9,688 nucleotides of DNA from Candidatus Nitrosopumilus sp. (GTDB lineage: Archaea > Thermoproteota > Nitrososphaeria > Nitrososphaerales > Nitrosopumilaceae): contig JADHUF010000036.1 in the NCBI GenBank assembly GCA_016784625.1, positions 1 through 9,688 on the forward strand, read 5' to 3'. The number at the start of each line of letters is the position of its first letter. Position 1 is the first letter of the stretch. The notes beneath the pieces were generated by a model. It had not been told where the DNA came from, did not search any database, and saw only the letters and a list, made by a program, of their open reading frames with translations. The position numbers were made by a program, and so were the translations under genes. Positions 1 to 6,516 of this stretch are shown here, piece by piece.

Positions 1-405
<405 letters not shown>

Positions 406-416
406 ACAACCCACAA

Positions 417-430
417 CCTTTTTCATTTTA
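417..430 (+). terminator. T-rich terminator after amoB
   Basis: A pyrimidine/T-rich stretch (CCTTTTTCATTTTA) begins 12 bases after the amoB stop. Archaeal transcription typically ends at short T-runs without a required hairpin, so this is a plausible end of the amoB transcript. The assignment is inference from composition and position. Confidence 0.45.
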
Positions 431-440
431 TAGATAATCA

Positions 441-455
441 TTACGTTTTACGTAA
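441..455. promoter_or_regulatory. Perfect 6-bp inverted repeat downstream of amoB
   Basis: TTACGT, spacer TTT, ACGTAA: a perfect palindrome with a three-base spacer, followed by GTTTTGTT. It lies in the 154-base gap between amoB and the next gene. It could be a dimeric regulator site, or a weak hairpin followed by Ts acting as a second terminator. The three-base loop and AT-rich stem make a stable RNA hairpin doubtful. Confidence 0.35.
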
Positions 456-530
456 GTTTTGTTGCAGGAAATAAAAATAGATTAAGTTTCAATTAGATGC
501 AATTTACACATGTCTGAATAAAAGAAAGGA

Positions 531-538
531 CTTTAAGG
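531..538 (+). promoter_or_regulatory. Putative box A for the gene at 560
   Basis: CTTTAAGG is centred about 27 bases before the ATG at 560. This is the same spacing seen for the other box A elements in this window and fits a leaderless transcript. The match to a TATA consensus is only moderate. Confidence 0.4.
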
Positions 539-559
539 AATCTGACCAAAATCAAGATT

Positions 560-1084
560 ATGAATTGGCCAGGAATGGGAGATCCTACAAAACGTAAGAA
601 AACACTAAAGTTTCTAGCAATAACTGCAATTATTGCAATATCAATAGGTGTAGGAAGTAGTCTAATTCAAGGTCAATTTAGCCAAAATGATCCTCTTAAA
701 GTTTGCATTAATGATAAGGATACACCGTATAAAATTAAGGCAACATTGGAGTTGATAATAGATGGAAAAAAAGCAGACATTCCAGCTAACATAGGATTGA
801 ATAATGGAGATTGTCATAGAACAATGTACACATTAACTAATGATGGAACAATTTATGCAGAATGGGAAGAAGAATATCCATTTCAAATAGGTCACTTTTT
901 GTGGATGTGGGACTTTCCTCTAAGAGACATGGATCAGGGTAAATCAACAATTTTTGTCAACGATATAGAATCACCTCATTTCATTAATCATCCATTGCAA
1001 GACGGATATCACTACAAAGCAGTATTTACTTCAAAGGCATATGATGAATCCAAAGATACTGATTTCCTTCCACCTGAAAATTAG
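560..1084 (+). CDS. Membrane-anchored extracytoplasmic protein next to amoB, unknown function
   Basis: A protein of 174 residues. A short positively charged N-terminus (KRKK, residues 11-14) precedes one hydrophobic helix (about 17-34), so the rest should face outside the membrane. The soluble part has two cysteines (C49 and C85). Between residues 74 and 117 it carries IPANIGL, a cysteine segment (DCHRTMYT), DGTIYAE and IGHFLWMW. From memory this order resembles a family common in ammonia-oxidising archaea whose members usually carry several histidines, roughly IPANIGI, CMRPIHTHD, GTIHVES and LGDFFKIW. Most of those histidines are replaced here (Y, L, Y), so metal binding may be lost or altered. 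A further histidine/aromatic-rich stretch (HFINHPLQDGYHYKAVF) follows near 140-156. The start is supported by a box A 27 bases upstream. The location suggests a role near AMO at the cell surface, but no function can be assigned. Confidence 0.8.
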   Translation: MNWPGMGDPTKRKKTLKFLAITAIIAISIGVGSSLIQGQFSQNDPLKVCINDKDTPYKIKATLELIIDGKKADIPANIGLNNGDCHRTMYTLTNDGTIYAEWEEEYPFQIGHFLWMWDFPLRDMDQGKSTIFVNDIESPHFINHPLQDGYHYKAVFTSKAYDESKDTDFLPPEN

Positions 1085-1111
1085 ATGTTTCAGACTTTGT
1101 AAAAAATCAAG

Positions 1112-1118
1112 TTTTTTT
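1112..1118 (+). terminator. T-run terminator after the 560-1084 gene
   Basis: Seven consecutive Ts begin 28 bases after the stop of the plus-strand gene, in the 101-base gap between two converging genes. This fits an archaeal poly-T terminator on the plus strand. Confidence 0.5.
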
Positions 1119-1163
1119 AAAATAGTAAATTCATGTACAACACAACTAAAGATTCTAAAAATA

Positions 1164-1185
1164 ATGAAAAGAAGAAAAGGAAATT
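1164..1185 (-). terminator. Pyrimidine tract after the minus-strand pair
   Basis: Read on the minus strand, the bases right after the stop of the 1527-1186 gene are almost all T and C (TTTCCTTTTCTTCTTTTC). This plausibly terminates the minus-strand transcript converging on the gene at 560-1084. Confidence 0.4.
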
Positions 1186-1527
1186 TTACCAGTATTTACC
1201 GTTGTCTGGAATTAGACCAATACCTTCTCTTTCAAAGTGTCTATCTAATTCGTCAACCCATCTCTCACGGTTGTCTTTGTAAGCCCATCCGTGTACACGT
1301 AACCAAAATGAGATAATTCCAAGAAGGAATACTGTGAACATAATGGTTCCGAAGATGTAAATCATTACATCATAGAATAATGGATCATAGTTTGGTCCTA
1401 ATTGTCCTGTAATTGATGACAGAATGCTTAGGAAAGTTCCTACGATAGGAGTCATTGTATATTTTGGCTCTATTTGTGCGATATATACATTTCCTTTATT
1501 ATCAGAAAGTACGAGATCAGTATCCAC
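1186..1527 (-). CDS. Small membrane protein by amoB; candidate accessory AMO subunit
   Basis: A protein of 113 residues starting at GTG (1525-1527); an in-frame stop lies three codons upstream and no ATG occurs until residue 25, so GTG is the likely start. After a polar N-terminus there is a moderately hydrophobic stretch (about 25-40, TMTPIVGTFLSILSSI) and one strong membrane helix (about 50-72). A highly charged, aromatic C-terminal tail follows (WLRVHGWAYKDNRERW through DNGKYW). It lies 37 bases after the preceding minus-strand gene, in the same direction, so co-transcription is likely. Known background: archaeal AMO has been proposed to contain extra small subunits AmoX, AmoY and AmoZ. 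In Nitrosopumilus amoX sits between amoA and amoC, so this gene beyond amoB better fits an AmoY or AmoZ candidate. That is inference from position, size and topology; I cannot say which of the two. Confidence 0.82.
   Translation of the reverse strand: MDTDLVLSDNKGNVYIAQIEPKYTMTPIVGTFLSILSSITGQLGPNYDPLFYDVMIYIFGTIMFTVFLLGIISFWLRVHGWAYKDNRERWVDELDRHFEREGIGLIPDNGKYW
1509..1522. repeat. 14-bp direct repeat, copy 1
   Basis: GTACGAGATCAGTA occurs here, inside the first codons of the minus-strand small membrane protein, and again identically at 1971-1984. Two perfect copies within 500 bases are mildly unexpected by chance. Confidence 0.5.
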
Positions 1528-1564
1528 TAGAATGGACTAATAAAATAAGAAAAGTGAGAGTTTT

Positions 1565-1897
1565 TTATCCTCTACCCATTGCGGCGTATTTGCCAGATCT
1601 TCCTTTAAGAAGTAAGGCTCCTGCAATGCCACCAAAGATGGCAGCTGAAATAGCAGCTGCTCCGAATACACCATCTGCATCAAGATACGGAGTTCCTGAA
1701 CCAGATGCTGGATTTGCTTCAGCAGCTTCGATTCTTCTACGTTGAATCTCAAGTGCTTCTTCTAATGTGTAAGATCCTGTTTCTCCTGCACCACCAACAT
1801 TACCCATGTATTGAGCAAATGCAACAGATGCTGCACCGATGGCACCGAAGAAAAATACAGTTAGCATGGTTGCTATCAAAAGTGATCTTGTATTCAT
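1565..1897 (-). CDS. Small secreted/membrane protein by amoB; candidate accessory AMO subunit
   Basis: A protein of 110 residues starting at ATG (1895-1897). The first 28 residues look like a signal peptide: NTR, a long hydrophobic core, then SVAFA followed by Q, a plausible signal peptidase site. The middle part is polar with a short helix-forming stretch (YTLEEALEIQRRRIEAAEAN). The C-terminus has a glycine/alanine-rich membrane helix (about 75-97) and a basic tail (KGRSGKYAAMGRG). If the signal is cleaved, the protein spans the membrane once with most of the chain outside. It is the first gene of a two-gene minus-strand unit and is preceded by box A at 1931-1940. AGGT lies about 9-12 bases before the ATG, hinting at a short leader. 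Position and topology make it a candidate AmoY/AmoZ-type subunit, unproven from sequence alone. Confidence 0.82.
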   Translation of the reverse strand: MNTRSLLIATMLTVFFFGAIGAASVAFAQYMGNVGGAGETGSYTLEEALEIQRRRIEAAEANPASGSGTPYLDADGVFGAAAISAAIFGGIAGALLLKGRSGKYAAMGRG

Positions 1898-1930
1898 ATC
1901 GATTTACCTGTTCGTTTTGAAGCCAGTGAC

Positions 1931-1940
1931 TTATTTAACT
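1931..1940 (-). promoter_or_regulatory. Box A for the minus-strand small-protein pair
   Basis: On the minus strand the sequence reads AGTTAAATAA, a good archaeal TATA element centred about 38 bases before the ATG at 1897. Initiation about 26 bases downstream would leave a leader of about 12 bases containing AGGT. Bases 1898-2022 form the divergent promoter region between this unit and the uS15 operon. Confidence 0.5.
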
Positions 1941-1970
1941 TTTATTCTGAACCCCAAATTTTGATATATT

Positions 1971-1984
1971 GTACGAGATCAGTA
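1971..1984. repeat. 14-bp direct repeat, copy 2
   Basis: The second identical copy of GTACGAGATCAGTA lies in the divergent promoter region, just upstream of the uS15 box A (1993-2000). It may be a regulator site or chance. Confidence 0.5.
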
Positions 1985-1992
1985 GAAGTAAC

Positions 1993-2000
1993 GTTTAATT
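1993..2000 (+). promoter_or_regulatory. Box A for the uS15 operon
   Basis: GTTTAATT is centred about 27 bases upstream of the ATG at 2023. This spacing places transcription initiation at or next to the start codon, implying a leaderless mRNA. Confidence 0.6.
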
Positions 2001-2022
2001 CTGTTCTTAAATCAGCCAAATC

Positions 2023-2472
2023 ATGGGACGAATGCATACTCACAGACATGGAAAATCACACTCCATTAGACCAGCTGTATTACGTGCACCTTCTTGGATT
2101 ACACAAAGTCCTGCAGAAATTGAAGGATTAGTAGTAAAATATTCCAAAGATGGATTAGCTCCTAGTCAAATTGGAATTAAACTAAGAGATCAACACTCAA
2201 TTCCTCTAATAAAACCAATTACCAAAAAAAGTATGGAGAAGATTCTTGAAGAAAATGATTTGAAAGCAGAAATGCCTGAAGATCTTGAAAATATGGTCAA
2301 TAAAGCAGTAGGTCTTCAAAAACACCTCAAAGTAAACAAAGGGGATAATAGAAATGTTAGATCTTTGGAACTAATCGAAGCCAAAGTTCACAGACTATCT
2401 GTTTATTACAAAAGGATTGGAAGGATTCCTAAAACCTGGAAATATAAATCCGTAGTTGCTCAATTAGAGTAA
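2023..2472 (+). CDS. rps15: 30S ribosomal protein S15 (uS15, archaeal/eukaryal S13 type)
   Basis: A protein of 149 residues, the usual length for archaeal uS15, which is longer than the bacterial form of about 90. It begins with the archaeal/eukaryal N-terminal extension (MGRMHTHRHGKSHS, then RPAVLRAPSWI). The S15 core follows, with GLAPSQIGIKLRDQHSIP near residues 45-62 and the late helical part EAKVHRLSVYYKRIGRIPKTWKY (119-141) that contacts 16S rRNA. It binds the central domain of 16S rRNA during small-subunit assembly. It is the first gene of a tight operon: its stop overlaps the start of the RecJ-like gene by one base (TAATG). A box A 27 bases upstream supports the chosen ATG. Confidence 0.96.
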   Translation: MGRMHTHRHGKSHSIRPAVLRAPSWITQSPAEIEGLVVKYSKDGLAPSQIGIKLRDQHSIPLIKPITKKSMEKILEENDLKAEMPEDLENMVNKAVGLQKHLKVNKGDNRNVRSLELIEAKVHRLSVYYKRIGRIPKTWKYKSVVAQLE

Positions 2473-3893
2473 TGACAAAATCGTTAGATGAATCACTTTC
2501 ATTTTTCAAAGACAAGGTTTCAGATTGTATTAAGTCCAAAAAATCAATTTTTATCACAACGCATATTGATTGTGATGGATTAACATCTGGAAGTATTATC
2601 ACCAAAGCCCTAATCAGAGCAGGTGCTAAATGTACTGTTAGAACATCAAAAGAATTTAGTAAAAAAATTGTAGAATCTTTCAAAACAGATTCTCGAGATT
2701 TCCACATAGTTACAGATCTAGGTGGAGGTTTTGCAAAGAATCTAAATGAAACATTAGAAGATAATTGGGTTGTTTTAGATCATCATCAAATTCCAGAAGA
2801 AGAGTTAGACAATCAAAATGTCATCAATGCTTGGAGATATGGAATTGATGGAGGAGTTGAGATTTGTGCAGGTGGAATGGCATATCTTGCATCCATGGCC
2901 CTTGATGAGAAAAATTCAGATTTGTCTGCTATTGCAGTTGTTTCGGCATTAGGAGACAGGCAAGACCAAGGAGAAAGAAAGTCATTTACAGGTAAAAATT
3001 TTGAGATTGCAAATACTGCCAAAGAACAAGGTTTAGTAGATATTGATTTAGATTTATTATTAGTTGGAAGAGAAACTAGACCACTTCCAGATGCCCTAGC
3101 ATTTACTTCACAGCCATTTATCGAAGGTTTAACATGGAATAGAGATGCATGTCTTTCTCTTCTAAATTCATCAGGAATTCAGTTAAAAGATGGAGGAAGA
3201 TGGAGAGTTCCAGCAGAACTAGACGAGGAGGAAAAAAGACTAGTAATTGAATCAATTACTAAATTTACTTCTGGTAAAAATGCTACTGAAATCATGTCAG
3301 AGTTAATTGGATACACATACACATTTCCAAGAGAAGATAAGAGAAGCTTCTTGCGAGATGGAAGAGAATTTTCAACTATGCTAAATTCATGTGGAAGAAT
3401 CAATCATTCAGGTGTTGGAATGGCAGTATGTATGGGAGATAGAAATAAGATACTAAGAGAGGGTGAAAGTATTCTGATTGAATATAGAAAGATGATCAGA
3501 GAGTATATGAATATTTTATCAAATGAAAGATGGAGAATTTCAGAGAGTGAAACTTGTGTAATGGTAAATGGTGAAGATATAGTACCAGAAACAATGACGG
3601 GTACTATTTCGTCATTAATTGCAGGTTCACCAAAAAATGCTGGAAAAATTGTAATTTTGAGAACCAAGGGGGAAGAAAACACAATAAAATTTTCATCAAG
3701 AAAATCCTTTAGTTGCAAATCTGACATAAATCTCAGTGAATTAATGAGAACAGGTGCTGAGAAATTTGATGGAATGGGAGGAGGTCATGATGCAGCAGCA
3801 GGAGCAAAAATAACTAAAGACAAATTGGATGAATTTCTCAATTATTTAGAAGTAAATGTCATTAACGTGTCAAGTCCAAGTAATTCTCAATAA
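2472..3893 (+). CDS. DHH-family phosphoesterase, archaeal RecJ-like single-strand exonuclease
   Basis: A protein of 473 residues with a complete set of DHH/RecJ motifs. Motif I is HIDCDG (31-36), motif II is TDLGGG (81-86), motif III is DHH (103-105) and motif IV is GDRQD (161-165). These acidic and histidine residues bind the two catalytic metal ions. The C-terminal DHHA1 nucleic-acid-binding domain ends with GMGGGHDAAAGA (434-445). Archaeal relatives degrade single-stranded nucleic acid, and one type (GAN) associates with the GINS part of the replicative helicase; which activity applies here is inference. The start overlaps the uS15 stop by one base, and the 3' end overlaps the pcc1 start by 38 bases, so it is probably co-expressed with both. 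No catalytic residue appears lost. Confidence 0.92.
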   Translation: MTKSLDESLSFFKDKVSDCIKSKKSIFITTHIDCDGLTSGSIITKALIRAGAKCTVRTSKEFSKKIVESFKTDSRDFHIVTDLGGGFAKNLNETLEDNWVVLDHHQIPEEELDNQNVINAWRYGIDGGVEICAGGMAYLASMALDEKNSDLSAIAVVSALGDRQDQGERKSFTGKNFEIANTAKEQGLVDIDLDLLLVGRETRPLPDALAFTSQPFIEGLTWNRDACLSLLNSSGIQLKDGGRWRVPAELDEEEKRLVIESITKFTSGKNATEIMSELIGYTYTFPREDKRSFLRDGREFSTMLNSCGRINHSGVGMAVCMGDRNKILREGESILIEYRKMIREYMNILSNERWRISESETCVMVNGEDIVPETMTGTISSLIAGSPKNAGKIVILRTKGEENTIKFSSRKSFSCKSDINLSELMRTGAEKFDGMGGGHDAAAGAKITKDKLDEFLNYLEVNVINVSSPSNSQ

Positions 3894-4104
3894 CATATCA
3901 AAAGAAAAGGCTCAAACCGTTAAAAAAGCGCTTGAACCTGATAATGTAAATTTTCCAGAAGGATTGAGTCTTTATGTTGAAAATATTGATAACAAACTAG
4001 TTTTTAATTTTGAAAGTAAGAAGAACATGAAACAACTTATTGCTACTATTGATGAAGTATTAGAGCATGTCCAGGTTGCATTAAAGGTGATTGAAAAATG
4101 TTAG
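3856..4104 (+). CDS. pcc1: KEOPS complex subunit Pcc1
   Basis: A protein of 82 residues, the typical length of archaeal Pcc1. The family pattern is clear: a first strand (CQVQVILNN), the helix EKAQTVKKALEPDN with the conserved ALxPDN element, then PEGLSLYVEN, and a final helix after LIATIDEVLEHVQVALKVIE. Pcc1 is the dimerising subunit of KEOPS (with Kae1, Bud32 and Cgi121), which installs the t6A modification at position 37 of tRNAs that read ANN codons. The ATG at 3856 lies inside the end of the RecJ-like gene in another frame; starting there preserves the first strand of the fold. The end overlaps serS by seven bases, so a tRNA modification gene and a tRNA charging gene appear translationally coupled. 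Confidence 0.9.
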   Translation: MSLTCQVQVILNNISKEKAQTVKKALEPDNVNFPEGLSLYVENIDNKLVFNFESKKNMKQLIATIDEVLEHVQVALKVIEKC

Positions 4105-5360
4105 ATCCAAAATTAATCAAAGAAAAACCACAGGTTATTCGAGATATGCTCAAAGCAAGATCTGTAGATTTTGATTTAGATGAATTAATAAAATCTGATC
4201 AAAAAAGACGTGAATTTATCATAGAAACAGATAATTTAAGAAAAAAGAAAAACGAGGTAGGTATTCAAATATCTCAAAAGAAAAAAGCAGGAGAAAATAC
4301 AACTCAAATTTTAAATGAAATGATTCAAGTCTCAGATGAACTTGCAAAGTTAGAATCAGAACAAGAAACTATTGAAAGTACGTATTCTAGATTGGCATTA
4401 ACAATTCCAAATCTGGTTCATGAATCAGTCCCTATTGGGGCAGATGAAAGTGCTAACAAAGAGCTTAGAAAATGGGGAAAAATCCCAGATTTTAATTTTA
4501 AAATAAATGATCATATTGATATTTCTGAGAATTTGGATTTAGTGGACTTGGAAAGAGCAGCAAAGGTTGCAGGAGCAAGATTTTATTATCTAAAAAATGA
4601 TCTAGTGAGATTAAATCAATCATTAATTCATTATGCATTAGATTTTCTTGCAAAAAAAGAATATTCTCTAATTCAACCCCCATACATGATTAATCGAGAA
4701 TCAATGGAAGGAGCAGTAATTGCCGATGATTTTGAAGAGGTAATCTACAAGATTGAAGAAGAAGATCTCTACATGATTGGAACATCTGAACACGCTATGG
4801 CTGCAATGCACTCAAAAGAGATCATTGAAGGTAAAGATCTACCAATAAGATATGCAGGTGTCAGCCCATGTTTTAGAAAAGAGGCAGGTGCACATGGAAG
4901 AGATCAAAAAGGAATTTTCAGAGTACATCAATTTGATAAAATTGAGCAATTTGTATTTTCAAGACCAGAAGATTCTTGGAATGAGCATGAAAAAATATTA
5001 GCAGTTGTTGAAGAATTTTATCAGAAATTAGAAATCCCACATAAAGTAATGTTACTATCAACTGGAGATATGGGAAAAGTTTCAGCAAAGACATATGATA
5101 TTGAAGCATGGATGGCAGGACAAAATGCATATAGAGAAATTGTTTCTTGTTCAAATTGTTTAGACTATCAAGCAAGAAGATTGAAAATCAGATTTAGAGA
5201 TAAAACAAATGAAGATACACAATATGTACACACACTTAACAGCACTCTTGTTGCTACAACGAGAGTGTTAGTATCTATAATGGAGAATTTTCAAACAAAA
5301 GATGGCCATATTAGAATTCCTCAAGTTTTACAAAGTTACATGGGAAAAACTGAGATCTAG
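4098..5360 (+). CDS. serS: Seryl-tRNA synthetase
   Basis: A protein of 420 residues, the standard length. It charges tRNA-Ser (and tRNA-Sec where present) with serine in the cytoplasm. The N-terminal domain (about 27-100) is a charged antiparallel coiled coil (QKRREFIIETDNLRKKKNEV and onward) that recognises the tRNA long variable arm. The class II catalytic core follows. The serine-recognition TxE motif appears as TSE (229-231, in IGTSEHAMAAMHSKEI). Motif 2 spans about 251-280 (RYAGVSPCFRKEAGAHGRD, then IFRVHQFDKIE). SCSNCLDYQARRLKIRFR lies at 350-367, and motif 3 is TLNSTLVATTRVLVSIMENF (379-398). This is the common (bacterial-type) SerRS, not the rare methanogen type. It overlaps pcc1 by seven bases and has no separate promoter that I can see. 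Confidence 0.96.
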   Translation: MLDPKLIKEKPQVIRDMLKARSVDFDLDELIKSDQKRREFIIETDNLRKKKNEVGIQISQKKKAGENTTQILNEMIQVSDELAKLESEQETIESTYSRLALTIPNLVHESVPIGADESANKELRKWGKIPDFNFKINDHIDISENLDLVDLERAAKVAGARFYYLKNDLVRLNQSLIHYALDFLAKKEYSLIQPPYMINRESMEGAVIADDFEEVIYKIEEEDLYMIGTSEHAMAAMHSKEIIEGKDLPIRYAGVSPCFRKEAGAHGRDQKGIFRVHQFDKIEQFVFSRPEDSWNEHEKILAVVEEFYQKLEIPHKVMLLSTGDMGKVSAKTYDIEAWMAGQNAYREIVSCSNCLDYQARRLKIRFRDKTNEDTQYVHTLNSTLVATTRVLVSIMENFQTKDGHIRIPQVLQSYMGKTEI

Positions 5361-5370
5361 TAACATACCC

Positions 5371-5378
5371 TTATATTT
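5371..5378 (+). promoter_or_regulatory. Box A for the S3Ae gene
   Basis: TTATATTT is centred about 27 bases before the TTG start at 5401. The spacing fits a leaderless transcript beginning at the start codon, so eS1 can be expressed independently of the upstream operon. Confidence 0.6.
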
Positions 5379-5400
5379 TGGGTTCAAAGGTCGATAATAA

Positions 5401-6012
5401 TTGGCACGTAGAAAAGGTCGAGTAAAAGACAAGTGGAGAGAAAAACGCTGGGTCACAGTAGATGCTCCAGATTCATTTAACAATGTTCCAATTGCATATG
5501 TTCCAATTACAGATGATGAAAATGCAGTAGGTAGAGTTTTAGAAGTAACACTATATGACATACTAAAAGGAGATCCTTCACAACATCAATACAAAATGTA
5601 TTTCCAGATTAATAAAATTGATGGGGATAAAGCATCAACAATTTTCAAGAGATTTGAGTATTCAAAAGAATTTTTGCGTAGTTTAGTTAGACGTGGATCA
5701 TCAAAAATTAATTTTATCATCGATATCAAAACTAAAGATGGGTATATCTTTAGAGTCAAAGTAATTGCTCTTACACATAGACAACTAAATACATCTAGAC
5801 AACATGCTCTTAGATTAATTGCAAGGGATGTAATTAACAAAACAGTTCCAGATATGACAGTCGAACAATTTGTCCAAGCTACTTGTTATAGTAAGATAAA
5901 TTCAGATATCATGGCAGCATTCAAGAAAGTCATCAGAGTAAGACATGTAGGTCTTGAGAAAGTAAAACTCATTAGAACTGCAGACAAAGAAACAATATTA
6001 CTTGAAGCATAA
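5401..6012 (+). CDS. rps3ae: 30S ribosomal protein S3Ae (eS1)
   Basis: A protein of 203 residues with the start TTG. The N-terminus ARRKGRVKDKWREKRW is the typical basic beginning of archaeal eS1. The body continues with TLYDILKGDPSQHQYKMYFQ, EFLRSLVRRGSSKINFIIDI and IALTHRQLNTSRQHALRLIA, all characteristic of the family. The length suits archaeal S3Ae. It belongs to the small ribosomal subunit near the mRNA exit site and is absent from bacteria. TTG is preferred because box A lies 27 bases upstream and no in-frame ATG precedes the basic N-terminus. It follows serS after 40 bases, an arrangement common in archaea, and precedes the COG1325-type gene by 26 bases. Confidence 0.95.
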   Translation: MARRKGRVKDKWREKRWVTVDAPDSFNNVPIAYVPITDDENAVGRVLEVTLYDILKGDPSQHQYKMYFQINKIDGDKASTIFKRFEYSKEFLRSLVRRGSSKINFIIDIKTKDGYIFRVKVIALTHRQLNTSRQHALRLIARDVINKTVPDMTVEQFVQATCYSKINSDIMAAFKKVIRVRHVGLEKVKLIRTADKETILLEA

Positions 6013-6038
6013 ACAACTAGTGTTATTCTTTTACAATT

Positions 6039-6467
6039 ATGATTGATAAGATAGAAGTAACTGTTGATGTAATTATTCATGCAACTGAAAATATTTCAAA
6101 AATATTCCAGGCTTTTGAAGAAGTACTAGAGATAAAAGAAGAAAATTTCATAATTCATGAAACTACAGGACATTTTGATAATCCAATAATCATGTTAAAT
6201 GCAAAAATTGTAAAAAAAGAGGCTCAAAATTTTATTAAAAAACTCTTAGAATTATTATCAATTGAACAGATCAATGAATTAGTTGAAGAAATTGAAGAAA
6301 GAACAATAGATTCCAGATTTCACATGAGGTTAGATAAACAAGAATTAATCAAAGGAAACATCACATTTGAAGAAAAAGAGCCAATAAAAATAAAAATTCA
6401 TACACCAATTTACAACAAAAAAGATACAATCAAAACATTTACAGAGATTTTTCAAATTGCCAACTAG
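6039..6467 (+). CDS. COG1325-type RNA-binding protein (predicted exosome-associated)
   Basis: A protein of 142 residues, rich in glutamate, isoleucine and lysine. It starts with IDKIEVTVDVIIHATENISKI and ends with KEPIKIKIHTPIYNKKDTIKTFTEIFQ. The first strand followed by HATEN, then HETTGHFDNPIIMLNAKI, matches the pattern I know for the archaeal family COG1325, small proteins predicted to bind RNA and to be linked with the exosome or ribosomal genes. Its place right after eS1, same strand with a 26-base gap, fits co-expression with translation genes. I see no strong box A at the standard distance, so read-through from the eS1 promoter is likely. The biochemical role of the family is not established. 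Confidence 0.75.
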   Translation: MIDKIEVTVDVIIHATENISKIFQAFEEVLEIKEENFIIHETTGHFDNPIIMLNAKIVKKEAQNFIKKLLELLSIEQINELVEEIEERTIDSRFHMRLDKQELIKGNITFEEKEPIKIKIHTPIYNKKDTIKTFTEIFQIAN

Positions 6468-6486
6468 ATTAAATAGGAATAACAAA

Positions 6487-6496
6487 ATTATTTAAT
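6487..6496 (+). promoter_or_regulatory. Box A upstream of a GC-rich putative small RNA
   Basis: ATTATTTAAT is a good archaeal TATA-like element centred about 26 bases before base 6517, where the composition switches abruptly from AT-rich to GC-rich. This suggests transcription initiating at or close to 6517, although no protein gene begins there. Confidence 0.5.
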
Positions 6497-6516
6497 TTGG
6501 GAATGAGGAAATATTA

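Noticed and set aside
1041..1316. Plus-strand open frame of 91 codons between two converging genes
   Set aside because: It overlaps the end of the 560-1084 gene and the C-terminal part of the minus-strand gene; its composition is unlike a real protein and no box A precedes it.
1539..1548. Box A for the second minus-strand gene (starting at 1527)
   Set aside because: The minus strand reads TTATTTTATT, but it is centred only about 17 bases before the GTG, so transcription would start inside the gene; co-transcription with the upstream gene is more likely.
1455..1745. Plus-strand open frame of 96 codons
   Set aside because: It is antisense to the two minus-strand small proteins, which have convincing signal peptide and membrane features; this frame mirrors their codons.
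4918..5175. Minus-strand open frame inside serS
   Set aside because: It lies antisense to the catalytic core of seryl-tRNA synthetase, including motif 2; its hydrophobic composition is a by-product of complementing an AT-rich gene.
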